64,000 bases of DNA from Endozoicomonas sp. G2_2 (GCF_017744135.1 NZ_JAGHQU010000002.1:124001-188000), one strand, 5' to 3'; shown: positions 48,151-57,281, counted from the first letter of the stretch. Numbers and translations are program-made. Notes: generated by a model from the sequence alone, not told the origin.

Positions 48151-49041
48151 ATGCCGATGCCGGACGACTTCGACAGCACTGCAGTCGATACGGGCGAGGT
48201 GACGTTGCATGTGGCACACGGCGGTAGCGGGCCGCCTGTCTTGCTGCTGCACGGGTACCCGCAGACGCATGTGATGTGGCATCGACTGGCGGGGCGTCTC
48301 GCGCAGCATTTTCACGTGATCTGTCCGGATCTGCGCGGTTATGGCGACAGCGACAAGCCGTCGGGCGGTGCGGATCACGCCGCCTACAGCAAACGCGCGA
48401 TGGCGCGTGACTGCGTGGCGCTTATGCGTCATTTCGGTCATGCCCGGTTCGATATGGTCGGCCACGATCGCGGTGCACGGGTCGGCCACCGGCTGGCGCT
48501 CGATTATCCGCATGCACTTTCGAGGCTGTGCGTGCTGGATATCGCGCCTACGCTGCATATGTTCGAAACCGCGGACCGGCATTTCGCCAATGGCTACTAC
48601 CACTGGTTCTTTCTGATCCAGCCGGACGGCCTGCCGGAGCGCATGATCGGCGCCGACCCGGCGTATTTCCTCAACGAGAAACTGGCCCGCTGGGCCGCGC
48701 CGAACGCACGTTTCGACGCGGCTGCGGTGGCCGAATACGAACGGTGTTTTCGCGATCCGGCCTGTATCCACGCAACCTGTGAAGACTACCGCGCGACCGC
48801 CGGCATCGATCTGGCCCACGACCGCGCCGATCGTGCGCAGGGTCAGCGTATCGAATGCCCGCTGCTCGTGCTCTGGGGCGCGCACGGTTTTGTGCACAAG
48901 ACTTACGACGTGCTTTCGGTCTGGCGCGACTATGCGCAGCGGGTGGAAGGCCGCGCACTGGACTGTGGCCATTTCGTGCCCGAGGAAGCGCCCGACGCGC
49001 TCTACGCCGAATTGCAGTCGTTTCTCGATATCGCCGACTAG
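48151..49041 (+). CDS. alpha/beta-hydrolase resembling fluoroacetate dehalogenase
   Basis: 296 residues. Family features of haloacetate dehalogenases are unusually complete: the nucleophile elbow GHDRGAR with Asp106 as nucleophile (not Ser), Arg107 and Arg110 placed to hold the substrate carboxylate, the diagnostic IHATCEDYRA, and the catalytic His274 in CGHFVPEEAP. The Asp nucleophile supports dehalogenation or epoxide hydrolysis over esterase activity. Epoxide hydrolase is the main alternative. Neighbours give no pathway clue. Confidence 0.85.
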   Translation: MPMPDDFDSTAVDTGEVTLHVAHGGSGPPVLLLHGYPQTHVMWHRLAGRLAQHFHVICPDLRGYGDSDKPSGGADHAAYSKRAMARDCVALMRHFGHARFDMVGHDRGARVGHRLALDYPHALSRLCVLDIAPTLHMFETADRHFANGYYHWFFLIQPDGLPERMIGADPAYFLNEKLARWAAPNARFDAAAVAEYERCFRDPACIHATCEDYRATAGIDLAHDRADRAQGQRIECPLLVLWGAHGFVHKTYDVLSVWRDYAQRVEGRALDCGHFVPEEAPDALYAELQSFLDIAD

Positions 49042-49046
49042 CGTGG

Positions 49047-50414
49047 CTACTCGGCGTGGCGGCGAATCACGTCCTCGTAGTCGCGGATACGGTGGATATA
49101 ACGCACCGGCTCGGTACCGCGGGCATAGCCGTATTTCAGCGACGGGTAGTAGCGCTTGTCGGCCAGTAACGGCAGCACGCTCTTGAGATCGGCCCAGGAT
49201 TTCGCGTTCTTGCCGAGTCGCCTGGCCAGTTTCTGTGCGTCACGCAGATGCGCCAGGCCGATGTTGTAGGCCGCGAGAGCCATGAACAGCCGGTCCGGCA
49301 TCGGCACCGCGTCGTCGATGCGTGCACGCATCCGATCCAGATACTTCGCGCCGCCGCGCACGCTCTGGGCCGGGTCAAGCCGGTTGTCCACACCCATGGC
49401 CTTGGCGGTCCGCCCGGTGAGCATCATCAGCCCGCGCACACCGGTCGGGCTTTTTGCCTTCGGGTCCCATTTCGATTCCTGGTACGCCTGGGCGGCGAGC
49501 AGCAACGGCGGCAGGGCATGCTGTTCGCCGGCGCGCTCGAACAGAGGGCCGTAGCGGGGCAGCACACTATCGATTCGCCGCACCAGCGCGCGGCGATCGA
49601 CGAAATCGAACTCGGGCAGATAGGCGTAGTAGCGGCGTTCGATTGCAGCGCGTGCCTGTTTTCCAGCCTTGCTTGTCAGCCAGTCGGACGCCTGTGTTGC
49701 CAGCGCCTCGGCGCCTTTCGGCAGGGCCCAGGCCAGGGATTCGGTCTCGTGCAGATCGAACATGACTTCGAGCTGCGGGTAATAGCGCCGGTTGATATCG
49801 ACGATGTTGGTGTCCGCCACCGTGCAGTCGAGCTTGTTCTCCCACACGCGATGCAACAGTTGTTCGGTACCGCGCTTTTCGTCTTCCTTCCAGGTGAGGA
49901 CCGGATGCTCGGCCTTGAGGGCCTGCAGACGCTCCGCGTAGCTGCTGTCCGCGATTACGGTCAGCGACACACCGTCGAGTTCGGCCACGTTCTCGGGCCG
50001 GGCGCTCTTTTTGTTGCAGACCACCTGCTGGCGGACCTGCCGGTAGGGCGCCGCGAAACGAAAACGCGTCTGCCGTGATTCGGTGACGGTCAGGCCCGCG
50101 GCGGCCATATCGGCCTTGCCCGCTTCGAGCGCGGCCAGCACGCCGCGAATCGAGTCCTTGACGATGTATTGAACGTCGACGCCCAGGTGCGCGGCAAACG
50201 CGCTGGTGAGCGCCTGTTCGGGGCCGGCGGCCTGCTTGTGGCGGTTCAGGTAGTAGCTGGTCGGTGCGTTGCGGGTGACCACACGCAGCGTGCCCGTCTC
50301 GCGAATATGCTCGAGCTGGCCGGCATCGCCGTTGTCCGCGCCGTTTTGTGAACAGGCCGCCGCAAGCAGCCCAAGACAGCCCGCAAGCAGCGCGCGGGTG
50401 ATGAATCGGTGCAT
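49047..50414 (-). CDS. mltF: membrane-bound lytic murein transglycosylase F
   Basis: About 455 residues from ATG 50414. A lipoprotein signal (LLAAACSQNG) gives outer-membrane attachment. Then a periplasmic-binding-protein-like domain (about 33-270, with TGTLRVVTRNAPTSYY) followed by a lysozyme-like catalytic domain. The catalytic glutamate is in AQAYQESKWDPKAKSPTG (about 325), followed by VRGLMMLT and AAYNIGLAHL. Cuts glycan strands to 1,6-anhydro ends in murein turnover. Confidence 0.95.
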   Translation of the reverse strand: MHRFITRALLAGCLGLLAAACSQNGADNGDAGQLEHIRETGTLRVVTRNAPTSYYLNRHKQAAGPEQALTSAFAAHLGVDVQYIVKDSIRGVLAALEAGKADMAAAGLTVTESRQTRFRFAAPYRQVRQQVVCNKKSARPENVAELDGVSLTVIADSSYAERLQALKAEHPVLTWKEDEKRGTEQLLHRVWENKLDCTVADTNIVDINRRYYPQLEVMFDLHETESLAWALPKGAEALATQASDWLTSKAGKQARAAIERRYYAYLPEFDFVDRRALVRRIDSVLPRYGPLFERAGEQHALPPLLLAAQAYQESKWDPKAKSPTGVRGLMMLTGRTAKAMGVDNRLDPAQSVRGGAKYLDRMRARIDDAVPMPDRLFMALAAYNIGLAHLRDAQKLARRLGKNAKSWADLKSVLPLLADKRYYPSLKYGYARGTEPVRYIHRIRDYEDVIRRHAE

Positions 50415-50621
50415 ATGTCCCTCGTGCCGAATCCTCGCTAGAACCCTAGCAGAAGCCCCGGGGATGGATGCGGCGGGCGGCCGGCTGCGCAAATATCCGG
50501 ATTGCCGGCGGCGCAAGGCTGGGCAATGCTTTCGCGCCGTCCCCGCTCGCGCATCGCAACCGCCACGCGCCACGTAAGCGCGCTGATCTCACCCGCGGCA
50601 ACACGCACCGAACGGACAGTC

Positions 50622-51653
50622 ATGGCCCAGAACGAAGACGAACAGACCGAAGGCGCGCCCGTTGTCACGCGCCACCGTCACGGCAAGGGCTTCACCTACC
50701 GCTATGCCGACGGGCGTACGCTGCGCGACCGCAAGCGTCGCGCGTGGATTAAGTCTTTGGCGGTGCCGCCGGCCTGGCAGGACGTGGAAATCTCGCTCGA
50801 TCCGCACGCCCGCGTGCATGCGACAGGGCGAGACGCGGCGGGGCGCAAGCAGTATGTCTACAACGCCGCCTGGCGCGAGGCGCGCGAGCAGGCCAAGTTC
50901 GACCGCATACTCGCGTTCGCGCGGCAGCTGTCGACCATGCGACGCGCCACTGGCCAGCATCTGCGCCGCAAGACGATGTGCCGGGAGAAAGTGCTGGCCT
51001 GCATGGTTCGGCTGATCGACGGTGCCTACTTCCGGCCCGGCAGCGAGCACTACGCGCGTGAAAACGACGCGTACGGGCTGACGACCATGCGCTCGAAGCA
51101 TCTCACCATCGAAGGCGATGCCCTGATCTTCGATTACAACGGCAAGAGCGGGCAGGCTCAGCACCGGGTCGTCGAGGATGAACGACTAGCGCGAATCGTC
51201 GCCGAGCTCGACGACCGGCCCGGCTACGAGATATTCAAGTACTACGACGAGCGCGGGCGTCGTGTCGACGTCGACAGCCGCGACCTCAACGACTACATCC
51301 ACGAAATCATGGGCGATGCGTACAGCGCCAAGGATTTTCGCACCTGGGCGGGCACGTCGCTGGCCGCGCTGGCGCTGGACGAGATCGGCCCCGGCGATGA
51401 CGAGAAGGTGAGCGAAAAGAACGTGCGCGATGTGGTCGAGCGGGTGGCCGAGCGTCTGGGCAATACGCCAAGCATTGCGCGGGCGAGCTATATCGATCCG
51501 CGCGTGATCGAAAGTTATCTGGACGGGCGCACGCTGAGCCATTTCCAGACGCTGATCGAGGCCGAGCTGGCCGAAGGGGATCTGACCGGCCGGCAGGAGC
51601 GGGCCGTCATGAAACTGCTGGAAAGCCGCGTGGAACAGGCCGTGCGCCGCTGA
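50622..51653 (+). CDS. DNA topoisomerase IB
   Basis: About 343 residues from ATG 50622, the size of the compact poxvirus-like bacterial enzymes. Catalytic parts: GLTTMRSKHLTIEGD, YNGKSGQ, KDFRTWAGTS and Tyr290 in ASYIDPRVI, the residue that forms the 3'-phosphotyrosyl link. Relaxes both positive and negative supercoils. Found only in part of the bacteria, often as an extra enzyme beside the type IA and II sets. Neighbours are unrelated. Confidence 0.92.
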   Translation: MAQNEDEQTEGAPVVTRHRHGKGFTYRYADGRTLRDRKRRAWIKSLAVPPAWQDVEISLDPHARVHATGRDAAGRKQYVYNAAWREAREQAKFDRILAFARQLSTMRRATGQHLRRKTMCREKVLACMVRLIDGAYFRPGSEHYARENDAYGLTTMRSKHLTIEGDALIFDYNGKSGQAQHRVVEDERLARIVAELDDRPGYEIFKYYDERGRRVDVDSRDLNDYIHEIMGDAYSAKDFRTWAGTSLAALALDEIGPGDDEKVSEKNVRDVVERVAERLGNTPSIARASYIDPRVIESYLDGRTLSHFQTLIEAELAEGDLTGRQERAVMKLLESRVEQAVRR

Positions 51654-51673
51654 ACCCGCGGCGGTATACGACT

Positions 51674-51694
51674 TTTGTATAGTATGCGTACAAA
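51674..51694. promoter_or_regulatory. operator-like palindrome upstream of the reductase gene
   Basis: TTTGTA (51674-51679) and TACAAA (51689-51694) form a perfect 6-base inverted repeat with 9 bases between. A -10-like TATAGT (51678-51683) overlaps the left arm. It lies 20 bases before the preferred ATG. No regulator gene is adjacent. Confidence 0.45.
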
Positions 51695-51713
51695 TTCTTT
51701 CGACGGCGTTCGT

Positions 51714-52775
51714 ATGACATTGGACAAGAGCAAGCCGGTTCTGGTGACCGGTGGCAACGGTTATGTCGCTTCCTGGCTGGTGAAATATCTCCTCGAGGAC
51801 GGCGTCGATGTCCATGCGACGGTTCGCGATCCGGCGAACAAGAAAAAGGTCGGACATCTCGAAGCGATCGCGGCCGACGCACCCGGCACGCTGACGCTGC
51901 ATGCCGCCGACCTGTTCGATGAAAACGCCTTCGACGCGCCGATGCAGGGCTGCGAGGTGGTGTTTCATACGGCTTCGCCATTTGTCATATCCGGTATCGA
52001 CGATCCGCAGGCGGAGCTGGTCGACCCGGCGTTGAAGGGCACCGAGAACGTGCTCAACGCCGTGAACCGCGTCGAAAGCGTCAAGCGTGTGGTACTCACC
52101 TCGAGCGTGGTGGCCATCTACGGCGACGCGGCGGACATGGCCGACGAGGGCGTCGATGCCTTCACCGAAGCGCACTGGAATACCACCAGCAGCGTCGATC
52201 ACCAGCCCTACAATTACTCCAAGGTGTGCGCAGAACGCCGGGCGTGGGAGATCAACGAACAACAGGCGCGCTGGCAGCTGGTCACGATCAACCCCGGCTT
52301 CGTGCTCGGGCCGTCGCTGACCCAGGCCAGTGCATCCACGAGTCTGGCGACGATGAAACAGTTCGCCGACGGCACGCTCAAGATGGGCGCCCCGGAGCTG
52401 TATTTCGGCATCGTCGACGTGCGCGATGTGGCCCTTGCGCATATCAAGGCGGCCAGCGAGCCCGAGGCGAGCGGCCGTCACATCACCTGTAGCGAAACGC
52501 TCAGCATGCTCGATATGGGCGCCGCACTGCGGCGCGCCTTCGGCGATCGCTACCCGTTTCCCCGCCGTGAACTGCCGAAGACGCTGCTATGGCTGGTCGG
52601 GCCGTTCCAGGGGCTGGCGCGCAAGTTCGTGGCGCGCAATGTCGGATATCCGCTCGCCTTCGATAACAGCTATACCCGACGTGACCTCGCCATGGACTTT
52701 CGTCCGGCGCGCGAAACCGTGGTCGAGCACTTTCAGCAGATGCTCGACGATGGCGTGGTGCGTCGGCGCGATTGA
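51714..52775 (+). CDS. NAD(P)-dependent reductase, dihydroflavonol-4-reductase/cinnamoyl-CoA-reductase-like
   Basis: About 353 residues of the extended short-chain dehydrogenase family. The cofactor loop VTGGNGYVASW is near the N terminus (TGGNGY in place of TGATGF), followed by HTASPF, the catalytic serine region TSSVVAIYG, and the tyrosine-lysine pair in YNYSKVCAE. The C terminus is longer than in the shortest members. Substrate not known; this bacterial group reduces aldehydes or ketones. ATG 51684 is an alternative but would put an operator-like palindrome inside the gene. Confidence 0.82.
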   Translation: MTLDKSKPVLVTGGNGYVASWLVKYLLEDGVDVHATVRDPANKKKVGHLEAIAADAPGTLTLHAADLFDENAFDAPMQGCEVVFHTASPFVISGIDDPQAELVDPALKGTENVLNAVNRVESVKRVVLTSSVVAIYGDAADMADEGVDAFTEAHWNTTSSVDHQPYNYSKVCAERRAWEINEQQARWQLVTINPGFVLGPSLTQASASTSLATMKQFADGTLKMGAPELYFGIVDVRDVALAHIKAASEPEASGRHITCSETLSMLDMGAALRRAFGDRYPFPRRELPKTLLWLVGPFQGLARKFVARNVGYPLAFDNSYTRRDLAMDFRPARETVVEHFQQMLDDGVVRRRD

Positions 52776-52857
52776 ATGAGCGCGTCGCCGCGCCCCGTGA
52801 CGTCATCGGCGTTCGCCGCGCATTGTTCGGCCTGGGGCGCTATGGGATGATCGCGCC

Positions 52858-53361
52858 ATGACCACACGCAGCTATTTTCTCGCGGGCTTTCTCGCGTCCG
52901 CGGGCGCCTTGGCGTTTGCCTATTATCTGCAGTATGGCCAGGGCCTGGATCCGTGCCCGCTGTGCATATTCCAGCGTGTCGCGATGGCCGGGGTCGGGCT
53001 GTTTTGCCTGATCGGCGTCGTGCACGGCCCCGACGTGGCCGGGCGCCGCGTGTATTCGGCGCTTGCCGCACTCAGCGCGGTCATCGGTGCGGCGATTGCC
53101 GCGCGCCATGTGTGGTTGATGCATCTGCCGGCCGATCAGGTGCCGGCCTGTGGGCCCGGCCTGGACTACCTGGTCGACGTGATGCCGTTGACGGAGGTGC
53201 TGTCCACCGTATTGCGCGGCGACGCCAGCTGTGCGGAAGTCAAGGGCGCCTTCCTGGGCATCAGCCTGCCCGCATGGACCGGCATCTATTTCCTGCTGCT
53301 GGCCTTCGGTGCGCTGGCCGGTGTATTCGGCCGCCGCGCGCTTGGCAAGCCCGCTGTATAA
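52858..53361 (+). CDS. dsbB: disulfide bond formation protein B
   Basis: An inner-membrane quinone-linked oxidase that reoxidises DsbA. 167 residues and four helices. The first active pair is CPLC (about 33-36). The second pair is formed by the cysteines of VPACGPGLDY (about 98) and GDASCAEV (about 125). Both pairs are intact. About 30 bases before rraA. Confidence 0.95.
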   Translation: MTTRSYFLAGFLASAGALAFAYYLQYGQGLDPCPLCIFQRVAMAGVGLFCLIGVVHGPDVAGRRVYSALAALSAVIGAAIAARHVWLMHLPADQVPACGPGLDYLVDVMPLTEVLSTVLRGDASCAEVKGAFLGISLPAWTGIYFLLLAFGALAGVFGRRALGKPAV

Positions 53362-53391
53362 CGCTCATCAACTTTCGAGAAAGGACAAGCC

Positions 53392-53874
53392 ATGACCACG
53401 CCCGTAACCGACCTCTGTGACGAATTCAGCGACAAACTGCAGATCGCCGAACCGATCTTCACCGATTTCGGCGGCACCCTCGATTTCGCCGGGCCGATCA
53501 GCACGGTGAAGTGCTTCGAGGACAACTCGCTGGTGCGCCAGGCGCTCGAAGAACCGGGCGAAGGCCGGGTGCTGGTCGTCGACGGCGGCGCCTCCGATCG
53601 TTGCGCACTGCTGGGCGACAATCTTGCCCAGCTCGCGATCGACAACGACTGGGCCGGCATCCTCGTATACGGCTGCATTCGCGATTCTGCCGAGATCTCG
53701 CAGATGGGTGTGGCCGTCAAAGCACTGAACACGCATCCGAAGAAGTCGAACAAGAAAAACCAGGGCGAGCGGGACGTCCCGGTGCGCTTCGCGGGCGTAT
53801 CGTTCATGCCCGGCGACTGGATCTATGCCGATCTCGACGGTGTGGTGGTGAGCGCTTCCGAACTGGAACTCTAG
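53392..53874 (+). CDS. rraA: RraA-family regulator (ribonuclease E inhibitor-like)
   Basis: 160 residues. In E. coli RraA binds RNase E and lowers its activity. Some family members are aldolases. Motifs: VVDGGASDRCALLGDNLAQLAI and GILVYGCIRDSAEI, ending EIMPGDWIYADLDGVVVS-like. Length and the lack of extra domains fit RraA. A strong terminator follows. Confidence 0.92.
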   Translation: MTTPVTDLCDEFSDKLQIAEPIFTDFGGTLDFAGPISTVKCFEDNSLVRQALEEPGEGRVLVVDGGASDRCALLGDNLAQLAIDNDWAGILVYGCIRDSAEISQMGVAVKALNTHPKKSNKKNQGERDVPVRFAGVSFMPGDWIYADLDGVVVSASELEL

Positions 53875-53899
53875 CCCGCCACCACGATAGGTCTACGCG

Positions 53900-53930
53900 G
53901 CCCCGAGCGATCCCGATCGCTCGGGGCTTT
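53900..53930 (+). terminator. intrinsic terminator of rraA
   Basis: A perfect 13-base stem (GCCCCGAGCGATC with its exact complement) around CC, followed by TTTCTATT. It lies 25 bases after the rraA stop; the stem is among the longest in the window. Confidence 0.9.
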
Positions 53931-54021
53931 CTATTGCGAGGCCGCTAATCCAAGAATCACTTATAAATCTATTTATCAGATATTTGCGAAACAAAGTTAA
54001 AGCCAGAAATGGCATGAACCC

Positions 54022-54642
54022 GTGACCCAGCCGCCCACGGATTGCGCGCTTTGCCCGCGTCTCGTCGCGCTGCGTCGGCAGGTGCGGGTCGATCATCCCG
54101 ATTATCACGCGGGGCCCGTGCCCGCATTCGGCCCCACCGATGCGCGGCTGCTGGTCGTGGGGCTCGCGCCGGGCATGCATGGGGCAAACGCGACCGGGCG
54201 GCCGTTCACGGGCGACCACGCGGGCGGGCTGCTTTATCGGACGCTGCATGACTTTGGGTTTGCCTCGTCGCCGGTCTCGGAATCGGCCGAGGACGGGCTT
54301 CGGTTGATCGATTGCCGGATCACGAACGTGGTCAAATGCCTGCCGCCGCAGAACAAGCCTGTCGCGGCGGAAGTGAACGCCTGCAACCGCTTTCTCGCCA
54401 CGGAGCTCGAGACGCCGACGGTACTGGTCGCCCTCGGCGGCGTGGCGCATAAGGCTGTGGTTCGTGCCTTTGGCCTGCGCCAGAAGGCGCATGTATTCGG
54501 GCATGGCGCGGCGCACGCGCTGAATGCGCGCCAGACGTTGATCGACTCCTATCACTGCAGCCGGTACAACACGAACACGCGGCGACTGACCGCTGCCATG
54601 TTCGCCGATGTGTTCTCGGCCGCGCGCGATCGGCTTGCCTGA
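54022..54642 (+). CDS. uracil-DNA glycosylase, family 5 (UdgB) type
   Basis: Removes deaminated bases from DNA. About 206 residues from GTG 54022. The N-terminal iron-sulfur cysteines (CALCPRL) and motif GLAPGMHGANATGRPFTGD are characteristic of UdgB, whose motif A has no catalytic Asn/Asp at the UDG position. Motif B is SYHCSRYNTNTRRLT (HxSxxN form, with Cys where many have Pro). Family 5 also acts on hypoxanthine and other damaged bases. It lies just upstream of uvrC, another repair gene. Confidence 0.88.
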   Translation: MTQPPTDCALCPRLVALRRQVRVDHPDYHAGPVPAFGPTDARLLVVGLAPGMHGANATGRPFTGDHAGGLLYRTLHDFGFASSPVSESAEDGLRLIDCRITNVVKCLPPQNKPVAAEVNACNRFLATELETPTVLVALGGVAHKAVVRAFGLRQKAHVFGHGAAHALNARQTLIDSYHCSRYNTNTRRLTAAMFADVFSAARDRLA

Positions 54643-54668
54643 ACCGACTTTGTCGCCATCATGAGCGC

Positions 54669-56492
54669 ATGAGCGATACCGGTTTCGATCCCCGTACCTA
54701 CTTGCGTCAGCTGACTCAGGCGCCCGGCGTGTACCGCATGTACGACGCCAAGGGCGACGTGCTCTATGTCGGCAAGGCCAAGAACCTGAAGAAGCGGGTG
54801 TCCAGCTATTTCCTGCGCGCGTCGGGCAATGCCAAGACCGAGGCCATGCTCGACCAGGTGGCGGATATCGAAGTCACGATCACGCATACGGAAGACGAGG
54901 CGCTGCTGCTCGAATCCACGCTGATCAAGCGTCACCGGCCGCGTTACAACGTCTACCTGCGGGATGACAAGAGTTATCCCTACCTCATGATCACCGGCGA
55001 TAACGACTACCCGCGGGTGGTATATCACCGCGGCGCTCAGAAGCGGAAAGGGCATTATTTCGGCCCGTTCCCCAGTTCCGGCGCGGTCAAGCAGACGCAG
55101 GACACGCTCATGCGTCTGTTCAAGCTGCGCAACTGTCGCGACAGCTTCTTCGAGAACCGCTCGCGGCCCTGCCTGCAGTACCAGATCAAGCGATGCACGG
55201 CGCCCTGTGTCGGCTTCATCAACAAGGCGGACTATGCGCGCGACGTGAAGGATGCGGTGGAACTGCTCGAAGGCCGCAACGAGAAGCTCATCGACCGGCT
55301 GGTCGGCGAGATGGAGGCGGCGGCCAAGGCGCTGGATTTCGAGACCGCGGCGCGGCTGCGCGAGAAGATCGCGGCGCTGCGTCGGCTGCAGTCTCAGAGC
55401 CAGAAGGTCGGCGGGCAGGGCGATTTCGACATCGTCTGTGCCGCGATCGATGGCGGAATCGGCGCCGTGGTGGTGGTCACGGTGCGCGGCGGCATCAATC
55501 TCGGACACCGGAGCTTTTTTCCGCATGCGCCGCCGGGAACCGATGTGGGCGATCTCACCGCCGCGTTCATGAGCCAGTATTATCTCGAACGCCGGCCGCC
55601 GCCGGAGCTGCTCGTCGACCCGCTGCCGGCCGACGACAAGTGGCTCGCGGAAAGCCTGGGCCGTCGCGCGCAACGCAAGGTCGCCTTCAAGACCAACGTG
55701 CGCGCCGAGCGTAAACGCTGGCTCGACAACACGCGCGCCACGCTGGCGCAGACGCTTTCCGCGCAGCTGGCCAGCCGTGCCGGGGTGGAGAAACGGCTAT
55801 CGTCGCTTGCGCAGGGGCTGGGCCTGTCGGCGCCGCCCATGCACATGGCCTGTTTCGATATCAGCCACACCTCCGGCGAACGCACGGTGGCGTCCTGTGT
55901 GGTGTTCGAGGCCGGCACGCCCAACAAGTCGAAGTATCGGCGCTTCAATATCGACGGCATCGAACCCGGCGACGACTACGCGGCCATGCGTCAGGCCCTC
56001 ACACGCCGTTTCAAGCGCGTGCAGGCGGGCGAGGAAAACATGCCCGATCTGTTGCTCATCGACGGCGGCAAGGGCCAGCTCGCGGTGGCGGTCGAAGCGC
56101 TCGACGAACTGGGCGTGACGGGTGTGCAGATCATCGGCGTCGCCAAGGGCTCAACCCGCAAACCGGGGCTGGAGCAGATCTTTTTGCCGGCCGAGAAGTC
56201 GCCACTTATACTTCCGGCAGACTCGCCGGGCCTGCATCTCATCCAGCAGATACGCGACGAGGCGCACCGTTTCGCCATCGCCGGCCATCGCGGTCAGCGC
56301 GGCAAGGCGCGCCAGGGTTCGATGCTCGACGGGGTCGACGGACTCGGCCCGAAACGGCGCAAGAAACTGCTGCAAACCTTTGGTGGCCCAAAGCAGATCG
56401 CCCGTGCCGGCGTGGCCGAACTTGCCCGGGTGGAAGGGATCAGTGCGACCATGGCACAACGGATTTACGATTATTTTCATAACACGGCCTGA
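54669..56492 (+). CDS. uvrC: UvrABC nuclease subunit C
   Basis: Makes both cuts in nucleotide-excision repair. 607 residues: N-terminal GIY-YIG domain (PGVYRMYDAKGDVLYVGKAKNLKKR), a cysteine-containing stretch, the UvrB-interacting UVR helices (DFETAARLREKIAAL), the RNase-H-like endonuclease (CFDISHTSGE; LLIDGGKGQL), and C-terminal helix-hairpin-helix pair (LGPKRRKKLLQTFG). All complete. The order uvrC-pgsA-tRNA-Gly-tRNA-Cys is conserved in gammaproteobacteria. Confidence 0.97.
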   Translation: MSDTGFDPRTYLRQLTQAPGVYRMYDAKGDVLYVGKAKNLKKRVSSYFLRASGNAKTEAMLDQVADIEVTITHTEDEALLLESTLIKRHRPRYNVYLRDDKSYPYLMITGDNDYPRVVYHRGAQKRKGHYFGPFPSSGAVKQTQDTLMRLFKLRNCRDSFFENRSRPCLQYQIKRCTAPCVGFINKADYARDVKDAVELLEGRNEKLIDRLVGEMEAAAKALDFETAARLREKIAALRRLQSQSQKVGGQGDFDIVCAAIDGGIGAVVVVTVRGGINLGHRSFFPHAPPGTDVGDLTAAFMSQYYLERRPPPELLVDPLPADDKWLAESLGRRAQRKVAFKTNVRAERKRWLDNTRATLAQTLSAQLASRAGVEKRLSSLAQGLGLSAPPMHMACFDISHTSGERTVASCVVFEAGTPNKSKYRRFNIDGIEPGDDYAAMRQALTRRFKRVQAGEENMPDLLLIDGGKGQLAVAVEALDELGVTGVQIIGVAKGSTRKPGLEQIFLPAEKSPLILPADSPGLHLIQQIRDEAHRFAIAGHRGQRGKARQGSMLDGVDGLGPKRRKKLLQTFGGPKQIARAGVAELARVEGISATMAQRIYDYFHNTA

Positions 56493-56535
56493 AGACGGTG
56501 CCATCCGATCCGAGCCGGACCGCGAGGAGACCCGC

Positions 56536-57087
56536 TTGAACCTGCCCATCTGGCTGACCCTGTTTCGTCTGATTCTCATCCCATTCGTGGTGGGTCTGAT
56601 GTTCGTGCCGTTGCCCAGCGCCAACATCCTGGCGGCGGTGCTGTTCGGCATCGCGCTCGCCACCGACTGGCTCGATGGCCATCTCGCCCGACGCTGGAAT
56701 CAGACTTCGGCGTTCGGCGCCTTTCTCGACCCGGTCGCCGACAAGCTCATCGTCTGTGCGGTGCTGGTGATGCTCGTCTACCGCGACCCGCATTACTACA
56801 TTGCGCTGCCGGCCACGATCATCGTCGGGCGCGAGCTCACCGTATCGGCGCTTCGGGAGTGGATGGCGGAGCTGGGCGAGCGCGGTGTCGTCGCTGTTGG
56901 CTCGCTCGGCAAGTACAAGACCGCGATCCAGATGACCGCCATTTCGCTGATGCTGTTCGATCTCGTGCAGCGCACGGGAATCTATCTGCTCGGCGTCGTG
57001 CTGCTGGTCATCGCCGCCGCGCTCACGCTGTGGTCGATGGGCGTCTATCTGCGCCAGGCGTGGCCCCGGCTCAGCATGGAACGCTGA
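56536..57087 (+). CDS. pgsA: CDP-diacylglycerol-glycerol-3-phosphate 3-phosphatidyltransferase
   Basis: First committed step of phosphatidylglycerol synthesis at the inner membrane. About 183 residues from TTG 56536, placed by AGGAGA at 56525-56530. The CDP-alcohol phosphotransferase motif DGHLARRWNQTSAFGAFLDPVADK (in parts: DG, AR, G, D, D) is complete at about 58-81. About five helices. Follows uvrC and precedes the tRNA genes. Confidence 0.95.
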   Translation: MNLPIWLTLFRLILIPFVVGLMFVPLPSANILAAVLFGIALATDWLDGHLARRWNQTSAFGAFLDPVADKLIVCAVLVMLVYRDPHYYIALPATIIVGRELTVSALREWMAELGERGVVAVGSLGKYKTAIQMTAISLMLFDLVQRTGIYLLGVVLLVIAAALTLWSMGVYLRQAWPRLSMER

Positions 57088-57114
57088 CCTGTCGAAAACG
57101 TTGCACGATATGGG

Positions 57115-57142
57115 TTGACACCCGTTCGTTTAGCCCTAGAAT
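57115..57142 (+). promoter_or_regulatory. sigma-70 promoter of the tRNA genes
   Basis: Consensus TTGACA at 57115-57120 and TAGAAT at 57137-57142 with a 16-base spacer. The best promoter match in the window, directly before tRNA-Gly. Confidence 0.85.
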
Positions 57143-57158
57143 ACGCACTCTCAACGGC

Positions 57159-57233
57159 GCGGGAATAGCTCAGTGGTAGAGCACAACCTTGCCAAGGTTG
57201 GGGTCGCGAGTTCGAATCTCGTTTCCCGCTCCA
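57159..57233 (+). tRNA. tRNA-Gly (anticodon GCC)
   Basis: Complete cloverleaf: acceptor GCGGGAA with TTCCCGC, D-loop AGCTCAGTGGTAGAGC, anticodon stem and loop with GCC (CTTGCCAAG), T-arm GTTCGAATC, discriminator T and encoded CCA. Reads GGY glycine codons. Stands at the conserved pgsA-distal position. Confidence 0.97.
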
Positions 57234-57247
57234 AATAGACATTGCCG

Positions 57248-57281
57248 AAAAACCTCGGCCCGGCGGTCGGGGTTTTTCTTT
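57248..57281 (+). terminator. terminator-like hairpin between the two tRNA genes
   Basis: AAAAACC-T-CG pairs with CG-G-GGTTTTT around a 10-base loop and is followed by further T-rich sequence. It may partly separate the two tRNAs or process the precursor; no second promoter is evident before tRNA-Cys. Confidence 0.55.
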
